DNA of 64,000 nucleotides from an uncultured Mobiluncus sp. GTDB taxonomy: Bacteria; Actinomycetota; Actinomycetes; Actinomycetales; Actinomycetaceae. This document shows, piece by piece, positions 25,257 through 34,409 of the stretch. The stretch spans positions 1 through 64,000 of the forward strand of contig NZ_CAMUES010000006.1 in assembly GCF_947087965.1 (NCBI RefSeq). The letters run 5' to 3'. A program made the position numbers and the translations under genes. Under the pieces are notes generated by a model. It saw only the letters and a program-made list of their open reading frames with translations. It was not told where the DNA came from and searched no databases. How positions within the stretch are numbered: the first letter of the stretch is position 1; each line of letters begins with the position of its first letter.

Positions 25257-25656
25257 ACATCTCTCTCATTTCGCATCAGAACCAGTAGCTGCGGGCGCGG
25301 GTCTGGGCGTTGTTGTCGGCCGTGGGTAGGCACTGAATCGCGGAACGATTCGGGGCTAAAGGAATGTGAACTGGGTTTTATGCGGGTGAAATGGGTGGTT
25401 TTTGGGGTGGTTTTTGCTTGATTTTCTGGCTCGCAAAAGGTCGTTAGCTGCGATTTTGGGTTTGTGGTGGAGCATAGGGAATTCCACGATTTTCTGCGAA
25501 AATCGTGTCACGCTCGGAATCTTCGGTTCCTCGCGCTGGCACCTGAAAACGCAGTCGCGTTTTCGGGCGGTGCCAGCCCTCTCGGGTTCGAATCCCCTAT
25601 AGAGTCTTTAAATGTTTGAAAATCCGGGGACTTGCTGTCCTCGGATTTTCAAAATG
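25257..25656. other. Structured intergenic region with partial tRNA-Ala copies
   Basis: No gene is seen. At 25468-25479 TGGAGCATAGGG repeats the 3' end of the neighbouring tRNA-Ala in the same orientation. At 25585-25600 GGTTCGAATCCCCTAT is an inverted copy of its T-arm region. These two arms can pair (TAGGG-ATTC with GAAT-CCCTA, one mismatch). Two strong hairpins lie between them: a perfect 10-bp stem at 25485-25507, and a two-part stem at 25537-25575 (GGCACC/GGTGCC outside, GAAAACGC/GCGTTTTC inside). It may be a decayed integration junction or a structured element. Confidence 0.5.
25615..25653 (-). terminator. Terminator of tRNA-Ala
   Basis: A 17-bp stem with one G-U pair (25615-25631 with 25637-25653) and a 5-nt loop lies just downstream of the minus-strand tRNA. 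Confidence 0.65.
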
Positions 25657-25729
25657 TGGAGCATAGGGGATTCGAACCCCTGACCTCTTCCATGCCATGG
25701 AAGCGCGCTACCAACTGCGCCAATGCCCC
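25657..25729 (-). tRNA. tRNA-Ala(GGC)
   Basis: The minus-strand sequence starts GGGGCAT, pairs with ATGCTCC at the 3' end, and has a D-arm (GGCGCAGTTGGTAGCGC), an anticodon loop ATGGCAT with anticodon GGC, and the T-arm GGGGTTCGAATCCCC. CCA is not encoded. The acceptor stem contains one G-U pair. Confidence 0.93.
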
Positions 25730-25910
25730 GAAGTGCCTAAACAGTATATATAAACCGGGCGGTGACAGCAAATTAACGGCGTGCCTGACCTATATCGGCC
25801 GCGCAAGGGGTGTGGGTGGGGGCAAGGTGGTGTGTGGCCGGGGGCATTGCGGTAGCACGAAGGATCGCACGAGGCCGGGGGCGCGGGGTTGGGGCGCTTA
25901 GAGCATAGTC

Positions 25911-27965
25911 CTAGGCCCGGGAGCCCTTGGCACGCTTCCTGCTGATTCGTAGGATCAAGCCACCGGTGGCGGTAAACAATACTGCCGCGTATAGGTAGAG
26001 CAGCGAATTGGCTCCGGTCACCGTTGTATCAAAAGCGTTCAGATTGTCCTGCGGATTAGGCTGATTGGGCACGCCCGGGGAAGCCGGTGCAGACGGCGTA
26101 CCAGGGGTGCCAGGCGAAGCCGGTGTGCTGGGCTGACTGGGTGTACTCGGCGAGGCCGGTGTATCGGGCTGGTTTGGCGTGCTGGGCGTAGCCGGAGAAG
26201 CCGGAGTACTTGGCGAGGTGGGGGAGGGAGTGGGTGAAACTGGGCCCGTGGGATTTCCTCCCGGGGTGCCTGGAGTTCCCGGGGTGCCTGGTGTGCCAGG
26301 TGTGCCAGGTGTCCCTGGAGTTCCCGGAGTTCCCGGTGTTCCCGGAGTCCCCGGAGTGCCGGGGTTTCCACCTGGGGCTGCGCCAGAGAATTGCGCAGTA
26401 AAGACATAAGAAGCCTCGGTGAGCGGAGTGTCAGTAAGTGGATCCTTATCCCACTTGTCGAAACTCTTTTCGGAATCCGGAGTCACATAGTGTTTATTCG
26501 GATCACGCGTTCCTGCCAACTGTTGGGGGATGGGAAGCTGCTTCGATTTAATACCGTTGAGGACATCGTAATGTAATTCTTTGATGGGGTTCCCAGCGCC
26601 GTCCTGGCCAAAGGAGCCGCCTTCATCGGCCTTGAAGGTGACTCGGACATATCCGCTGGGAGTTGCACCACCCTGTGGCACTTCGAGGACTCTGACATCC
26701 TGATAAAAGAAGGTGATTTCATCGGAACCGGTGCCGTTAATACCGATTAGCTTATTGGTGTTTTCATCTACATCGTAAAAGAGCTGTTGCTGCGGCGCGG
26801 AGGTGAGTTTCCACCCGCTAATCGGCTTGTAGTTCCGTGCATCATAATGTCTTGCCTTACTGACAACATTATCAGACGCAAGGATGCTGTATTTTTTAAT
26901 AACTTCCTGTTTCGCAGCTGGGGTAGTGGCTTGTTTCCATTCAGCCTGGCCTCTGTCGTCCAAGTAGTTAACCTTGTAGTTGCGGGTCCGGAAAGGAATA
27001 TAGAAATAGTGGAAGACATTGTTAGCGTAGTTGGGATTATCTACAAGGTTTCCAGTGTTGTCCATAATTTGTTTCGGCTCAACTTTGAGCATTTGGAAAC
27101 CGGTGTTATCGTAATGCATACGGTTGTTGTATTCGGTGTAGAGTTTCTTAAGCTGCGAATCTTTAGTTTTCTGCAGTTCCTCATCTTGGGCCAGGAGCCA
27201 AGTCTCGCTTAGTTGAGAAGCGTATGACACCGCATAGTGGCCGGCTCGTTCTTTTAAGGGTATGATTTTAGCAGGAATATTCGGGTCGATGCAGTATTGG
27301 CTATCCAAGAAGTGGTGATACACCAGTACCTTTTCGAAATTTCTTTTCACCCAAACTGCCCGCAGATAAATGGGATCCACCACATCATTTCCAAAAGAAT
27401 ACAGCTCGGGGACGATATATCGCTTACGATAAGAATTATCAAAATCGTTGGTGTAGTTGCCCTGGGGGTCTTTTTTGTAGTGTAACACTTCCCATCCCAG
27501 GAAAGAATAATCGCCCCGCGTGGGTTTTTTAGGCGCTACCAGTTTTTGCCGATGCAACACGGTGAATACCTGTGGGTCACTTGGAGCAGCGCCCGGAGTA
27601 ACGGTCTTCTGAGGGTAGTTAACTTTACTGGTAGGGTCGCCGGGTGTCTCCTGGATAGTTTTTTGCTCTGTCGCGAGGTATTTGGCGTCAATTGAATCTA
27701 AAGTGCCACCTGCCGGGTCAAAAGTGACCTTCCACTTATAGTCAGGTTCTTCCCACTTGGCGTAGAGGACCAGGTTGTGAGCGGGCATGGTTTCCTCGCT
27801 GTTAAAAACCATTTTCTGTCCGGCAGGGTCCAGGGCCCAGCCTTTGAATACCATATTGGGCGCGAGTCCGGCGGGTCGTTTAACTTGATAGTTTCCCTCG
27901 CTATCCTGTTCTAAAAGATCCGTTAGACCCATTTCTACCAAAGTGCGAACGTCATCCAGATTCAA
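25911..27965 (-). CDS. Surface protein, C-terminal part (after in-frame TAG)
   Basis: This 684-aa frame is in the same phase as 27999-30341 and is separated from it only by one TAG codon (27999-28001) and 11 sense codons. It carries InlB-type (Listeria-Bacteroides) beta repeats, for example FKGWALD and VTFDPAGGTL. A long Pro/Thr/Ser stalk follows with about ten GTP triplets (26262-26372). The C-terminus has a membrane helix (LLYLYAAVLFTATGGLILRI) and basic tail. The preceding TTVTG is only a weak sortase-like motif. Alone it lacks a signal peptide, so it is functional only with the upstream part or is a remnant. Confidence 0.75.
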   Translation of the reverse strand: MNLDDVRTLVEMGLTDLLEQDSEGNYQVKRPAGLAPNMVFKGWALDPAGQKMVFNSEETMPAHNLVLYAKWEEPDYKWKVTFDPAGGTLDSIDAKYLATEQKTIQETPGDPTSKVNYPQKTVTPGAAPSDPQVFTVLHRQKLVAPKKPTRGDYSFLGWEVLHYKKDPQGNYTNDFDNSYRKRYIVPELYSFGNDVVDPIYLRAVWVKRNFEKVLVYHHFLDSQYCIDPNIPAKIIPLKERAGHYAVSYASQLSETWLLAQDEELQKTKDSQLKKLYTEYNNRMHYDNTGFQMLKVEPKQIMDNTGNLVDNPNYANNVFHYFYIPFRTRNYKVNYLDDRGQAEWKQATTPAAKQEVIKKYSILASDNVVSKARHYDARNYKPISGWKLTSAPQQQLFYDVDENTNKLIGINGTGSDEITFFYQDVRVLEVPQGGATPSGYVRVTFKADEGGSFGQDGAGNPIKELHYDVLNGIKSKQLPIPQQLAGTRDPNKHYVTPDSEKSFDKWDKDPLTDTPLTEASYVFTAQFSGAAPGGNPGTPGTPGTPGTPGTPGTPGTPGTPGTPGTPGTPGGNPTGPVSPTPSPTSPSTPASPATPSTPNQPDTPASPSTPSQPSTPASPGTPGTPSAPASPGVPNQPNPQDNLNAFDTTVTGANSLLYLYAAVLFTATGGLILRISRKRAKGSRA
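26262..26372 (-). repeat. Tandem 9-bp repeat encoding Gly-Thr-Pro
   Basis: About ten or more degenerate 9-bp units (GGNACNCCN on the minus strand) encode (GTP)n in the stalk of the surface protein. The unit keeps the reading frame, so copy-number change would only alter stalk length. Confidence 0.8.
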
Positions 27966-27998
27966 ATCCTGTAAAGGCTTTTTATAAAAGATATCTGT

Positions 27999-30341
27999 CT
28001 AATTGCTTGCATTATATTCGCTGTCAGCTTTGATGGTGGCGGGGTCATTATTGAAACGCAATTTATACTTATTACGTTTATAATAGAAACGAATATAACC
28101 ATTTTCCCTGAATTCGTCGACTCCGTCAGCGTCACCCCACTCATCGGTATCATTGTAAAAGTATTTTATAAAATTCAAACTACCCTTGGTGACCTCATTT
28201 CCGTAAGGGTCTATTACCTTTTCCTTGGGGAGAGGTGTTATGTCATCCCGCTCGTCGTTCTTGTCTTGAAGCGCCTCTTCGTCCAGCCGTATCGATTGCA
28301 CACGATTCTCGTAAGGGGTAAAGCCTTGGACTACCGGAGCCGGATGTGTATAGGTATAACTACCCGTATCAGCCTTGCTTCTATAAAGGTCGTAGTCTAT
28401 AATTTTATTGTATTTTTCTTTCGGATCCATGCCAGCATGCCAGTTTGGATTTTCTTCGAAGCCATCCATCCAAAAATCCATGTGGTGCGGAATAGCCTGC
28501 CAGCTTGGGTCACTTGAACCCGATTGCCAGATACCAAAGGAAAGCGTCGTGAAAGTTGGTGGTGTAGCCTTCCAGTTAGCATTTATAATGACACCGGCGC
28601 CTGCGTCAATGTCACTGGTGTAGCCGCTCTTTTTGGTGTAATTATCATTGTCTAAGAACTCTTCAGCCGTTAGCCGGTAAGGAGGAGTGTCGCGGTAATC
28701 TTGGGTTGGTGTAGTGTAGTTCAGGTCCCACCCAAAACTTTGTTTGTCATCAGTAAATCCCTTGGTTTCTAAGGCGTCATTCGGCCAGTCTAACAGTCGC
28801 TGGTTAAATCGGGCCGTGAAGTGGTAGGGGTGTCCTGGCTCCCCTAGTTTTTCGCCATGTCGCCAAATTTCAGGATAGAAAGTAGAATCATTACCTCTAG
28901 CGTTGGATTTCGTAAAGTACAGGTCATAGACCTGTCGGTCGAAATAGATGTTATAGACGGTCTTGCCGGTAGCGGAAACAGGCTTTACCAGGTTTGCAGC
29001 ATTTGGATCAGCGTTTTCGCTATTCGTTAAATCCTTATTGTACTTGTAGAACTTATTGAGATATAGGAAGGAATATCGACCACCGAATTTATCCCCACGC
29101 CAAATTTTAGCTAAACGATCTTTATCCAAGTCGGGGAATTCCACCCCTTCGATGGACTCTTTCTCCAGATTCGGACGGTAACCTGTGGCCTTGTTCCGGT
29201 ACACGTGAGTGCCCACGAATTCATACTTTTGTAAGAGCGAAGCGTTATCAGCATGATCAGCTTTTTCCGTCCAAAATTGAATCGCATAATCAGCCTGCGG
29301 ATTATCATCCCAAACCGCGGTGAACTTTATATGTTGGGCCGGCATAATTAGTTTGGCGTTTAGATCTTTGAGAGGGGCTCCGGAGCTGCCGTTAATGATT
29401 TCATTAGCCCTAAATGTAGTTTCTCTCCCATTCAAAGTGCCTTGCAAATCGACAGATGGCTTCCAGCCTTTTAACTTAGCTCCAATTTTGGTGGGGATAT
29501 CAGTGCTCTTGATGGCGGGAATTTCTTGTCCATAATACAGGGTACGACTGGGCACCGCAGTCCCATCCTGGGTGTCATATGTCACAGCAAAGTAGGCGCG
29601 ATTGTAACGCATTTCCACGCTGCGATTTTGCTGCGTAATTAAAACCTTCATATGTATGTCTTCGGGCACAAAACCAGCTATCTCATCATCAGGTAAGATC
29701 TCGATTTCAGGCTGGGAACCAATTGGTCCGCTTTGTTTTTTGATAATGTCGACGTTCGTTCCCGGCTTTCTACCATATTCATTAATTTTTCGTAATTCCT
29801 GAAACACGTGCTTTACCGTAACGGTTCCAGGATGGCCTTTATATATATACGGTTTTTCCGCCTGGTGAACTTTTCCATATTCATTGTCACCCGTAGTGCT
29901 CCCGGAGGTTTTGGCGGCATTCACGACACCTTGGTAGTCGATGTGGTATTGATTTATTGGCTGATTCGTACTATCAGTAGGCATACCATAGCCGGGGAAA
30001 AACGGTAGCTTGATGGTCTTATCGACTTTGCCCTGTTCTTCTGGGGTAGCGTCTGCTCCCACGGTGGCTACGTAGGGTTGGTAGTTGACGATATTTTCTG
30101 TACCTTTTGGAATCATATAGTCGCTACGCAGGGTGTAAATCTCTGGCTGCGCCGGATTCGCAATGGCATCCGCCGCGGATTTACCCGTCGGCACCTGTAC
30201 CGGTTCCGCGCTCAGAGACTCCGGAGGTGTGCCGGTTTCAGCGGCACCAGCCTCCCAGGGCGGGGAAAGAATTATCGCCCCCGGTAGTACCAGTGCCAGC
30301 GCCAGTATCCAAGACACGGTTTGCTTAATGGAAATTCGCAT
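27999..30341 (-). CDS. Surface protein, N-terminal part (ends at in-frame TAG)
   Basis: A 780-aa frame with a signal peptide (MRISIKQTVSWILALALVLPG) and many InlB-B/Flg_new-like units (FAVTYDTQDGTAVPSRTLYYGQ; KLKGWKPS; FYYKRNKYKLRF). It ends at TAG 27999-28001 in the middle of such a unit, just where the same frame continues in 25911-27965. The full reading would be about 1475 aa. Codon use looks the same on both sides and no other damage is seen, so the stop is recent, a sequencing error, phase-variable, or suppressed. The AT content is higher than in the flanking core genes. Confidence 0.8.
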   Translation of the reverse strand: MRISIKQTVSWILALALVLPGAIILSPPWEAGAAETGTPPESLSAEPVQVPTGKSAADAIANPAQPEIYTLRSDYMIPKGTENIVNYQPYVATVGADATPEEQGKVDKTIKLPFFPGYGMPTDSTNQPINQYHIDYQGVVNAAKTSGSTTGDNEYGKVHQAEKPYIYKGHPGTVTVKHVFQELRKINEYGRKPGTNVDIIKKQSGPIGSQPEIEILPDDEIAGFVPEDIHMKVLITQQNRSVEMRYNRAYFAVTYDTQDGTAVPSRTLYYGQEIPAIKSTDIPTKIGAKLKGWKPSVDLQGTLNGRETTFRANEIINGSSGAPLKDLNAKLIMPAQHIKFTAVWDDNPQADYAIQFWTEKADHADNASLLQKYEFVGTHVYRNKATGYRPNLEKESIEGVEFPDLDKDRLAKIWRGDKFGGRYSFLYLNKFYKYNKDLTNSENADPNAANLVKPVSATGKTVYNIYFDRQVYDLYFTKSNARGNDSTFYPEIWRHGEKLGEPGHPYHFTARFNQRLLDWPNDALETKGFTDDKQSFGWDLNYTTPTQDYRDTPPYRLTAEEFLDNDNYTKKSGYTSDIDAGAGVIINANWKATPPTFTTLSFGIWQSGSSDPSWQAIPHHMDFWMDGFEENPNWHAGMDPKEKYNKIIDYDLYRSKADTGSYTYTHPAPVVQGFTPYENRVQSIRLDEEALQDKNDERDDITPLPKEKVIDPYGNEVTKGSLNFIKYFYNDTDEWGDADGVDEFRENGYIRFYYKRNKYKLRFNNDPATIKADSEYNASN

Positions 30342-30537
30342 GGGGACTCCCTACCCTCAACAGCAACATTTCGCCTGCTTTCCGGAAATCTGTGAAAACA
30401 CTACCGTGTTCATTCTATCTGTCCCTACCCTGAAAAACCAGCTTACCCTAACCTTCAACTATGACACGCGCCCACAGGCAGTCCCAGGCCGCGCCCCGAA
30501 TCAGCGACGCGGTTCCTCCCGCCCACCGCCGCCAAAC

Positions 30538-32094
30538 TCAGGCCGCGTCCGGGAAAGTCACTTCGATGCGCGTGCCCTTCCCGGGGGTCGAGTTCACGGT
30601 AATCTCCGCCGAATGCAAGATAGCGGCGTGTTTGACGATAGAGAGCCCCAAACCGGTACCCCCGGTCTGTCGCGAATGGGACTTATCTACCCGATAAAAG
30701 CGTTCAAACACGCGCTCCTGATCCTCGTAAGGAATCCCGATACCCGTGTCGGTCACAATCAGCTGAGGCCTGCCCAGATGCGTACCCGCCCAAACATCCA
30801 CCTCACCGCCCTCGCGATTGTACTTAATCGCGTTGTCTACCAGGTTATACACCATCTCACCCAAGAGCGGCTCCACCCCGGTCAGCGTCGTGTGCGAACC
30901 GGACAGTGTCAGCTTCACATCGAAAGACGCGGCGCGAGGCTGCAGCCGCTCCACCACCGTGCGGCACAAATCAAACAACTCGACCTCCCCCGCTTCTGCC
31001 GGCAGACCGCCCTCGTCCAGCCGGGACAGCTCCATAATGTCGCCAATCAGGTCCAGCAGGCGGGAGGACTCCTGGTGAATGCGCTCGGCAAAACCCGGAA
31101 TGTCCTCGTCCTTCACCAAACCGTTACGGATAATCTCGGCATATCCCGAGATAGAGGTCAGCGGGGTCTTCAACTCGTGAGACACATTAGCGGAAAACTC
31201 GCGGCGAGAACGCGCGGCCGCTTCCTTATCCCGATTTTGATGTTCCAGACGTTGCAGCAGCGGCAAAAACTCGGGGTAAATCGGGACCGTTTTGTGGTCC
31301 TTACCGTAAGCCTGGAGCATATCGTGGGGGAGGGGAGGCTCCGCCGACTCAGAATGGTTCGGCTCGTCGTCCGGTTTCGTGTCGGTGTAGGCGCCCGAGC
31401 CGAAAACCCCTCCGCCGCCGAAAACGCTGGAGTTTCCGAACACCCCGGTGTGCCGCCCAATCTCGGGCAGCCGGTCGCGGTCATAAGGGGTGCCCGAGAG
31501 CGGGTGGTTCAGGTCAATCTGTTCCAGCGGCTCGACAATGAGGCGAGCCTGACGCCGTGCAATCAGGAAAGACAGCCCGAACACACCTAGGGCCATGCCG
31601 CCCAAAATCGGCAACCCGGACAGGGCCGTGGCATAGAACGTGCGGACGGGGCGCGCCACCCGGACGATTTTGCCCGACGGGATAGCCCGCGCGTAATAGC
31701 ACATATCCTCGCTGAGAGTGTCAGAATCACGCACCACGATATCGGAGCCCAACCCGTGTGCTTTGCGTTTATTGGCAGAGACAATCTCAGGCCGGCTCGC
31801 GTGGTTGGACATCTGGGCGGCGGGTACTTCGGAATCATAGAGAACCTCGCCGTCACCGGCTACCAACGTCAGGCGAACCCCGGGGGTCTGGCGATGGAAT
31901 TCGGTGAGCATCTGGATCTGAATGTCGTCGGTATGGTGTTCCAGGCTCAGCGCCAACAGGTTGCCTTCCTCGGTCAGGGCATCCAAAATGTTGGTGCGAT
32001 TGACCCCATAAAAGAACACGACAGAGCCGACATAAGCAAGCACCAGAGCTAGGGCAGAAATACTTGAGATAGCCCCCAGAATCTTGCGTCGCAT
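30538..32094 (-). CDS. Sensor histidine kinase (PhoR/SenX3-like)
   Basis: Membrane sensor kinase of 518 aa. It has an N-terminal membrane helix (about 8-28), an extracytoplasmic segment to about 155 and a second helix (about 160-180). A linker, the phosphoacceptor H-box FSANVSHELKTPL, and the ATP-binding boxes DNAIKYN, DTGIGIP and GGTGLGLSIVKH follow. RBS AGGGAG precedes the ATG. It is last in the pst-phoU-regulator run, so a phosphate-sensing role with PhoU and PstB is likely. Confidence 0.9.
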   Translation of the reverse strand: MRRKILGAISSISALALVLAYVGSVVFFYGVNRTNILDALTEEGNLLALSLEHHTDDIQIQMLTEFHRQTPGVRLTLVAGDGEVLYDSEVPAAQMSNHASRPEIVSANKRKAHGLGSDIVVRDSDTLSEDMCYYARAIPSGKIVRVARPVRTFYATALSGLPILGGMALGVFGLSFLIARRQARLIVEPLEQIDLNHPLSGTPYDRDRLPEIGRHTGVFGNSSVFGGGGVFGSGAYTDTKPDDEPNHSESAEPPLPHDMLQAYGKDHKTVPIYPEFLPLLQRLEHQNRDKEAAARSRREFSANVSHELKTPLTSISGYAEIIRNGLVKDEDIPGFAERIHQESSRLLDLIGDIMELSRLDEGGLPAEAGEVELFDLCRTVVERLQPRAASFDVKLTLSGSHTTLTGVEPLLGEMVYNLVDNAIKYNREGGEVDVWAGTHLGRPQLIVTDTGIGIPYEDQERVFERFYRVDKSHSRQTGGTGLGLSIVKHAAILHSAEITVNSTPGKGTRIEVTFPDAA

Positions 32095-32136
32095 ATAATC
32101 TCCCTTGATTCGATGGCGATTACGCTAACAGCGCCC

Positions 32137-32877
32137 TCATTCGGAAATCTTGTAGCCGACGCCGCGCACGGTTTCAATGTGTTTTGCGGCCGGGCCGAGT
32201 TTCTTGCGCAGCGTGCGAATATGCACATCGACCGTGCGCGTCTCGCCGTGGAAACTGTATCCCCAGATGGAATCCAGCAGTTTGTCGCGGGAAAACAAAA
32301 TCCCCGGCTGGCTCATGAGTTCCTCTAACAGTTGGTACTCCTTTAGAGTCAGCTTCACCTCCCGGCCCTCAACCGCGACCGTGTGGCGGGGAAGGTTCAG
32401 GTCAATAGTGCCGATGGTGAGGATTTCCTCGTCCTCAGCAGTGGGGTCGGCAGGACGAGCCACGCGGCGCAGCACCGCCCGGACTCGTGACACCAGCTCC
32501 ATCATGCCAAACGGTTTGGTGATGTAGTCGTCAGCCCCCAAGTCCAAGGACTTGACCTTGTCGAACTCGGCGCCTTTCGCTGTAACCATGATGACCGGAA
32601 TGCCCTCGGTTTCAGGATTAGCCCGAATCCGGCGCAAAATCTGGATACCATCAACGCCAGGCAGCATAATGTCCAGCAAGATCATTTCCGGGAGCAGCTG
32701 CGCCATCGCTTCGCGAAATTCCCGATAATCAGCGAAGCCCCGTGCGGTAAAACCGGTGGAACCGAGGGTGTAAACGACCAAATCCCGAATGTTCAGGTCG
32801 TCCTCGACAAAATAAATCACACTTCCATTATTCCAGGGAGCGCCCGATTCAGGCGGATTTTGTGTCGAAGCTGACAT
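32137..32877 (-). CDS. Response regulator, OmpR/PhoB type (RegX3/PhoP-like)
   Basis: Receiver domain with VEDD, phospho-acceptor Asp in LLDIMLPG, the MVTAKG switch Thr and the GADDYITKPF Lys. A winged-helix DNA-binding domain follows (LTLKEYQLLEELM ... RTVDVHIRTLRKKLG). ATG 32877 overlaps the end of phoU; GTG 32820 is an alternative start directly before the receiver domain. Probably activates the pst operon when phosphate is low. Confidence 0.9.
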   Translation of the reverse strand: MSASTQNPPESGAPWNNGSVIYFVEDDLNIRDLVVYTLGSTGFTARGFADYREFREAMAQLLPEMILLDIMLPGVDGIQILRRIRANPETEGIPVIMVTAKGAEFDKVKSLDLGADDYITKPFGMMELVSRVRAVLRRVARPADPTAEDEEILTIGTIDLNLPRHTVAVEGREVKLTLKEYQLLEELMSQPGILFSRDKLLDSIWGYSFHGETRTVDVHIRTLRKKLGPAAKHIETVRGVGYKISE

Positions 32878-33514
32878 CGTGTACCCCCGTAATCGAGAAA
32901 TCCACCCACTCGGCGATGTTCGTGGCGTGGTCACCGATACGTTCCAGATATTTGGCAATCATGATGACGTCGATAGCTTTTTGAGCGTCCGCGGCATCAG
33001 CATGCACGATGAAATCAATCATCTCGGTGTTGACCTCAGCAAACATCCGGTCTACCGCGTCGTCCGCCGCCTGGGTGGCGGTTGCCAAAGCCAGGTCGCG
33101 GTCGACAAAAGACCGGACCGCATCGTGGACCATCTCGGCAGTTTTCGCCGCCATCTGAGGAATTTTGGGGAATCCTCGCACCAGAGACATATCCGTAGAC
33201 TTCACGATTTCCGCAATATCCGCGGCCTGATCGCCGATACGTTCCATGTCGGTAATCATTTTCAGAGCGGCGGAAACCTGGCGTAAATCCCCCGCCACCG
33301 GTTGCTGTTGCAACAGCAATTTCAGGCACAGGTGCTCAATGTCTCGCTCCATCTGGTCGATGTGGGCATCAGCCCGGATCACTTCACGGGCGATTTCATC
33401 GCTGGAACTGGACAGGGCTACCATAGTCTGACTGATGGCCTGTTCACAGAGCTCTCCGGTCTGAACCAGCATTTCGTTGAGCTGCATGAGTTGTTGATCG
33501 AATCGGGATCGCAT
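32849..33514 (-). CDS. phoU: Phosphate transport system regulator PhoU
   Basis: A 221-aa all-helical protein of two PhoU repeats with metal-binding acidic clusters, for example DMERIGDQAADIAE and YLERIGDHATNIAEW. It couples PstB activity to the histidine kinase. RBS AGAGAGG lies upstream, and the 3' end overlaps the regulator gene. Confidence 0.95.
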   Translation of the reverse strand: MRSRFDQQLMQLNEMLVQTGELCEQAISQTMVALSSSSDEIAREVIRADAHIDQMERDIEHLCLKLLLQQQPVAGDLRQVSAALKMITDMERIGDQAADIAEIVKSTDMSLVRGFPKIPQMAAKTAEMVHDAVRSFVDRDLALATATQAADDAVDRMFAEVNTEMIDFIVHADAADAQKAIDVIMIAKYLERIGDHATNIAEWVDFSITGVHDVSFDTKSA

Positions 33515-33599
33515 TACCTCTCTACTTTCTGTTCATAACTCAGAACTGTATTTCCCTGGCGCGTACCAGCGGGGTTCGCTGGGGCAAGCGAAAACAGTG

Positions 33600-34403
33600 T
33601 TAGCTGAACCGACCCGTGATGTAGTCCTCGGTGCGCTGGTCCGAAGGTACGCTGAACAGGGTTTCCGTGTCGTTGTACTCCACCAGTTCGCCCAGCAGGA
33701 AGAACGCCGTGTTGTCGGCGATGCGCGAAGCCTGCTGCATATTGTGGGTCACAATCACGATGGTGTAATCCCGAGCCAGATCCACGACCAGTTCCTCAAT
33801 CTTGGAGGTAGAAATCGGGTCGAGTGCGGAGGTCGGTTCGTCCATCAAGATGACGTCCGGTTCGGTAGCCAAAGCGCGGGCGATGCACAGGCGCTGCTGC
33901 TGACCCCCGGAAAGCCCCACGGCGGACTTGTTTAAGCGATCCTTTAACTCGTCCCAAATCGCGGCTTGATGCAGGGAACGCTCCACGATTTCGCTCAGTT
34001 CCCGGTGATTGCGAATCCCGTTGATGCGCGGCCCGTAGGCGATGTTGTCAAAGACCGACTTGGGGAACGGGTTGGGCTGCTGGAACACCATGCCCACCCG
34101 CTTACGCAGGGCGATGGCGTCCATATCCTTGAAAATATCCGCGCCGTCCAGCAGTACCTGACCGGTGATGCTAACGCCCTTGACCAGGTCATTCATTCGG
34201 TTCAAGGTTTTCAGGAAGGTCGACTTGCCGCATCCGGAGGGGCCGATCAAAGCCGTGATTTTGCGGGGCTGAATGTCGATGTTGACTCCCTTGAGAGCCT
34301 CAAAATCGCCGTAATGCAGGTGCAGGTCACGCGCGGAAAACTTGGCGGTGGTGGAAATTTTGGGCGCAGTGGGGGACTCCAGGACGTTGGTTTGCGCAGT
34401 CAT
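33600..34403 (-). CDS. pstB: Phosphate ABC transporter ATP-binding protein PstB
   Basis: ATPase of the high-affinity phosphate importer. Walker A GPSGCGKST at residues 54-62, the ABC signature LSGGQQQR, Walker B VILMDEPTSALDP and the switch His (VTHNMQQ) are all present. PstB-typical RMNDLV and VFQQPNPFP are also seen. RBS AAAGGAAAGGAA precedes the start. Confidence 0.97.
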   Translation of the reverse strand: MTAQTNVLESPTAPKISTTAKFSARDLHLHYGDFEALKGVNIDIQPRKITALIGPSGCGKSTFLKTLNRMNDLVKGVSITGQVLLDGADIFKDMDAIALRKRVGMVFQQPNPFPKSVFDNIAYGPRINGIRNHRELSEIVERSLHQAAIWDELKDRLNKSAVGLSGGQQQRLCIARALATEPDVILMDEPTSALDPISTSKIEELVVDLARDYTIVIVTHNMQQASRIADNTAFFLLGELVEYNDTETLFSVPSDQRTEDYITGRFS

Positions 34404-34409
34404 GAGTGA

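Noticed and set aside
25570..25602. A second complete tRNA on the plus strand
   Set aside because: Only a T-arm-like stretch is present; no D-arm, anticodon arm or matching acceptor stem can be built upstream.
26262..26372. CRISPR-like or satellite repeat
   Set aside because: 9-bp in-frame units encoding Gly-Thr-Pro in a surface-protein stalk; no spacers.
30163..31590. 475-codon plus-strand ORF
   Set aside because: Antisense to the histidine kinase and the signal peptide region of the surface protein; no domain recognisable.
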